DNA of 47,721 bases from Nitrosomonas ureae (GTDB lineage Bacteria > Pseudomonadota > Gammaproteobacteria > Burkholderiales > Nitrosomonadaceae): NCBI GenBank assembly GCA_945872825.1, contig CAMCBD010000011.1, forward strand, positions 1-47,721, read 5' to 3'. Under the pieces are notes generated by a model. That model did no database searches, had not been told where the DNA came from, and saw nothing but the letters and a program-made list of their open reading frames with translations. A program made the translations under genes and the position numbers. This document shows, piece by piece, positions 47,677 to 47,721 of this stretch; the stretch's first letter is position 1, and the number at the start of each line of letters is the position of its first letter.

Positions 47677-47721
47677 GTCATTTCGAGTGGAGCGATAAAT
47701 CTATATTGTTGATTACCAAGG
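47677..47721. repeat. Second, partial copy of the palindromic repeat
   Basis: gtcatttcgag-tggagcgataaatctat-attgttgattaccaagg matches the left half of the 46233-46350 element (46254 onward: gtcatttcgag-catagcgagaaatctat-ggtattgattatcaaag) at most positions. It is cut by the window edge. Confidence 0.75.

Overview
The window reads as a chromosomal segment of a betaproteobacterial ammonia oxidiser of the genus Nitrosomonas or a close relative. Three things point there. A secreted di-haem cytochrome c peroxidase resembles, from memory, the Nitrosomonas europaea enzyme very closely. The housekeeping blocks are in betaproteobacterial order (hfq-hflX-hflK-hflC-DUF2065-hisZ-purA and ilvB-ilvN-ilvC-psd-pssA-leuA). 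Base composition is moderate, AT-leaning in the first two thirds and visibly richer in GC after about 38.9 kb. Genus-level placement is inference from remembered sequences, not from a search.

Layout. 1-162 is the 5' end of an IS3-type insertion sequence cut by the window edge. 225-1781 holds three small accessory genes: a Cys-rich lipoprotein, a secreted coiled-coil protein and a GNAT acetyltransferase. 1835-8307 (minus strand) is the hfq/hfl/hisZ/purA block, split by a strong terminator after hflC. 8554-10285 carries the peroxidase and rppH; proS and a lytic transglycosylase run divergently from rppH. 12836-20127 (minus) holds a TlpA-like thioredoxin and the leucine/isoleucine/valine and phosphatidylethanolamine genes. 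20201-25790 holds tldD, a nitrilase-family amidase and the divergent glnE.

25921-32654 concerns pili and signalling. pilA has a near-ideal sigma-54 promoter. Facing it is a minus-strand run: small protein, patatin, TerC, universal stress protein, class II cyclic-nucleotide phosphodiesterase, then a GAF-domain GspE/PilB ATPase whose reading frame breaks at an A7 tract. A 28-codon ORF with its own ribosome-binding site lies between pilA and the ATPase. 32805-38384 holds prolyl aminopeptidase, an assimilatory APS/PAPS reductase, a frameshifted CPBP-type membrane protein, a degenerate EAL-HDOD protein and CheV. 38920-46046 (minus) is one tightly packed operon: peptide-type ABC permease, fused double ABC ATPase, prfC, a secreted metallophosphoesterase and yicC. 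The last part holds a palindromic mobile-type repeat (a second copy runs off the window end), a membrane protein with a HIRAN-like domain and a secreted glutathione peroxidase.

Most of the window is ordinary core genome. The parts most worth a second look are the A AAA AAA slippery heptamer in the GAF-PilB gene beside a cyclic-nucleotide phosphodiesterase, the 28-codon ORF between terminator-like hairpins, the palindromic repeat family, the ABC transporter lacking its usual partners, and the Cys-rich lipoprotein. I saw no tRNA, rRNA or CRISPR array.
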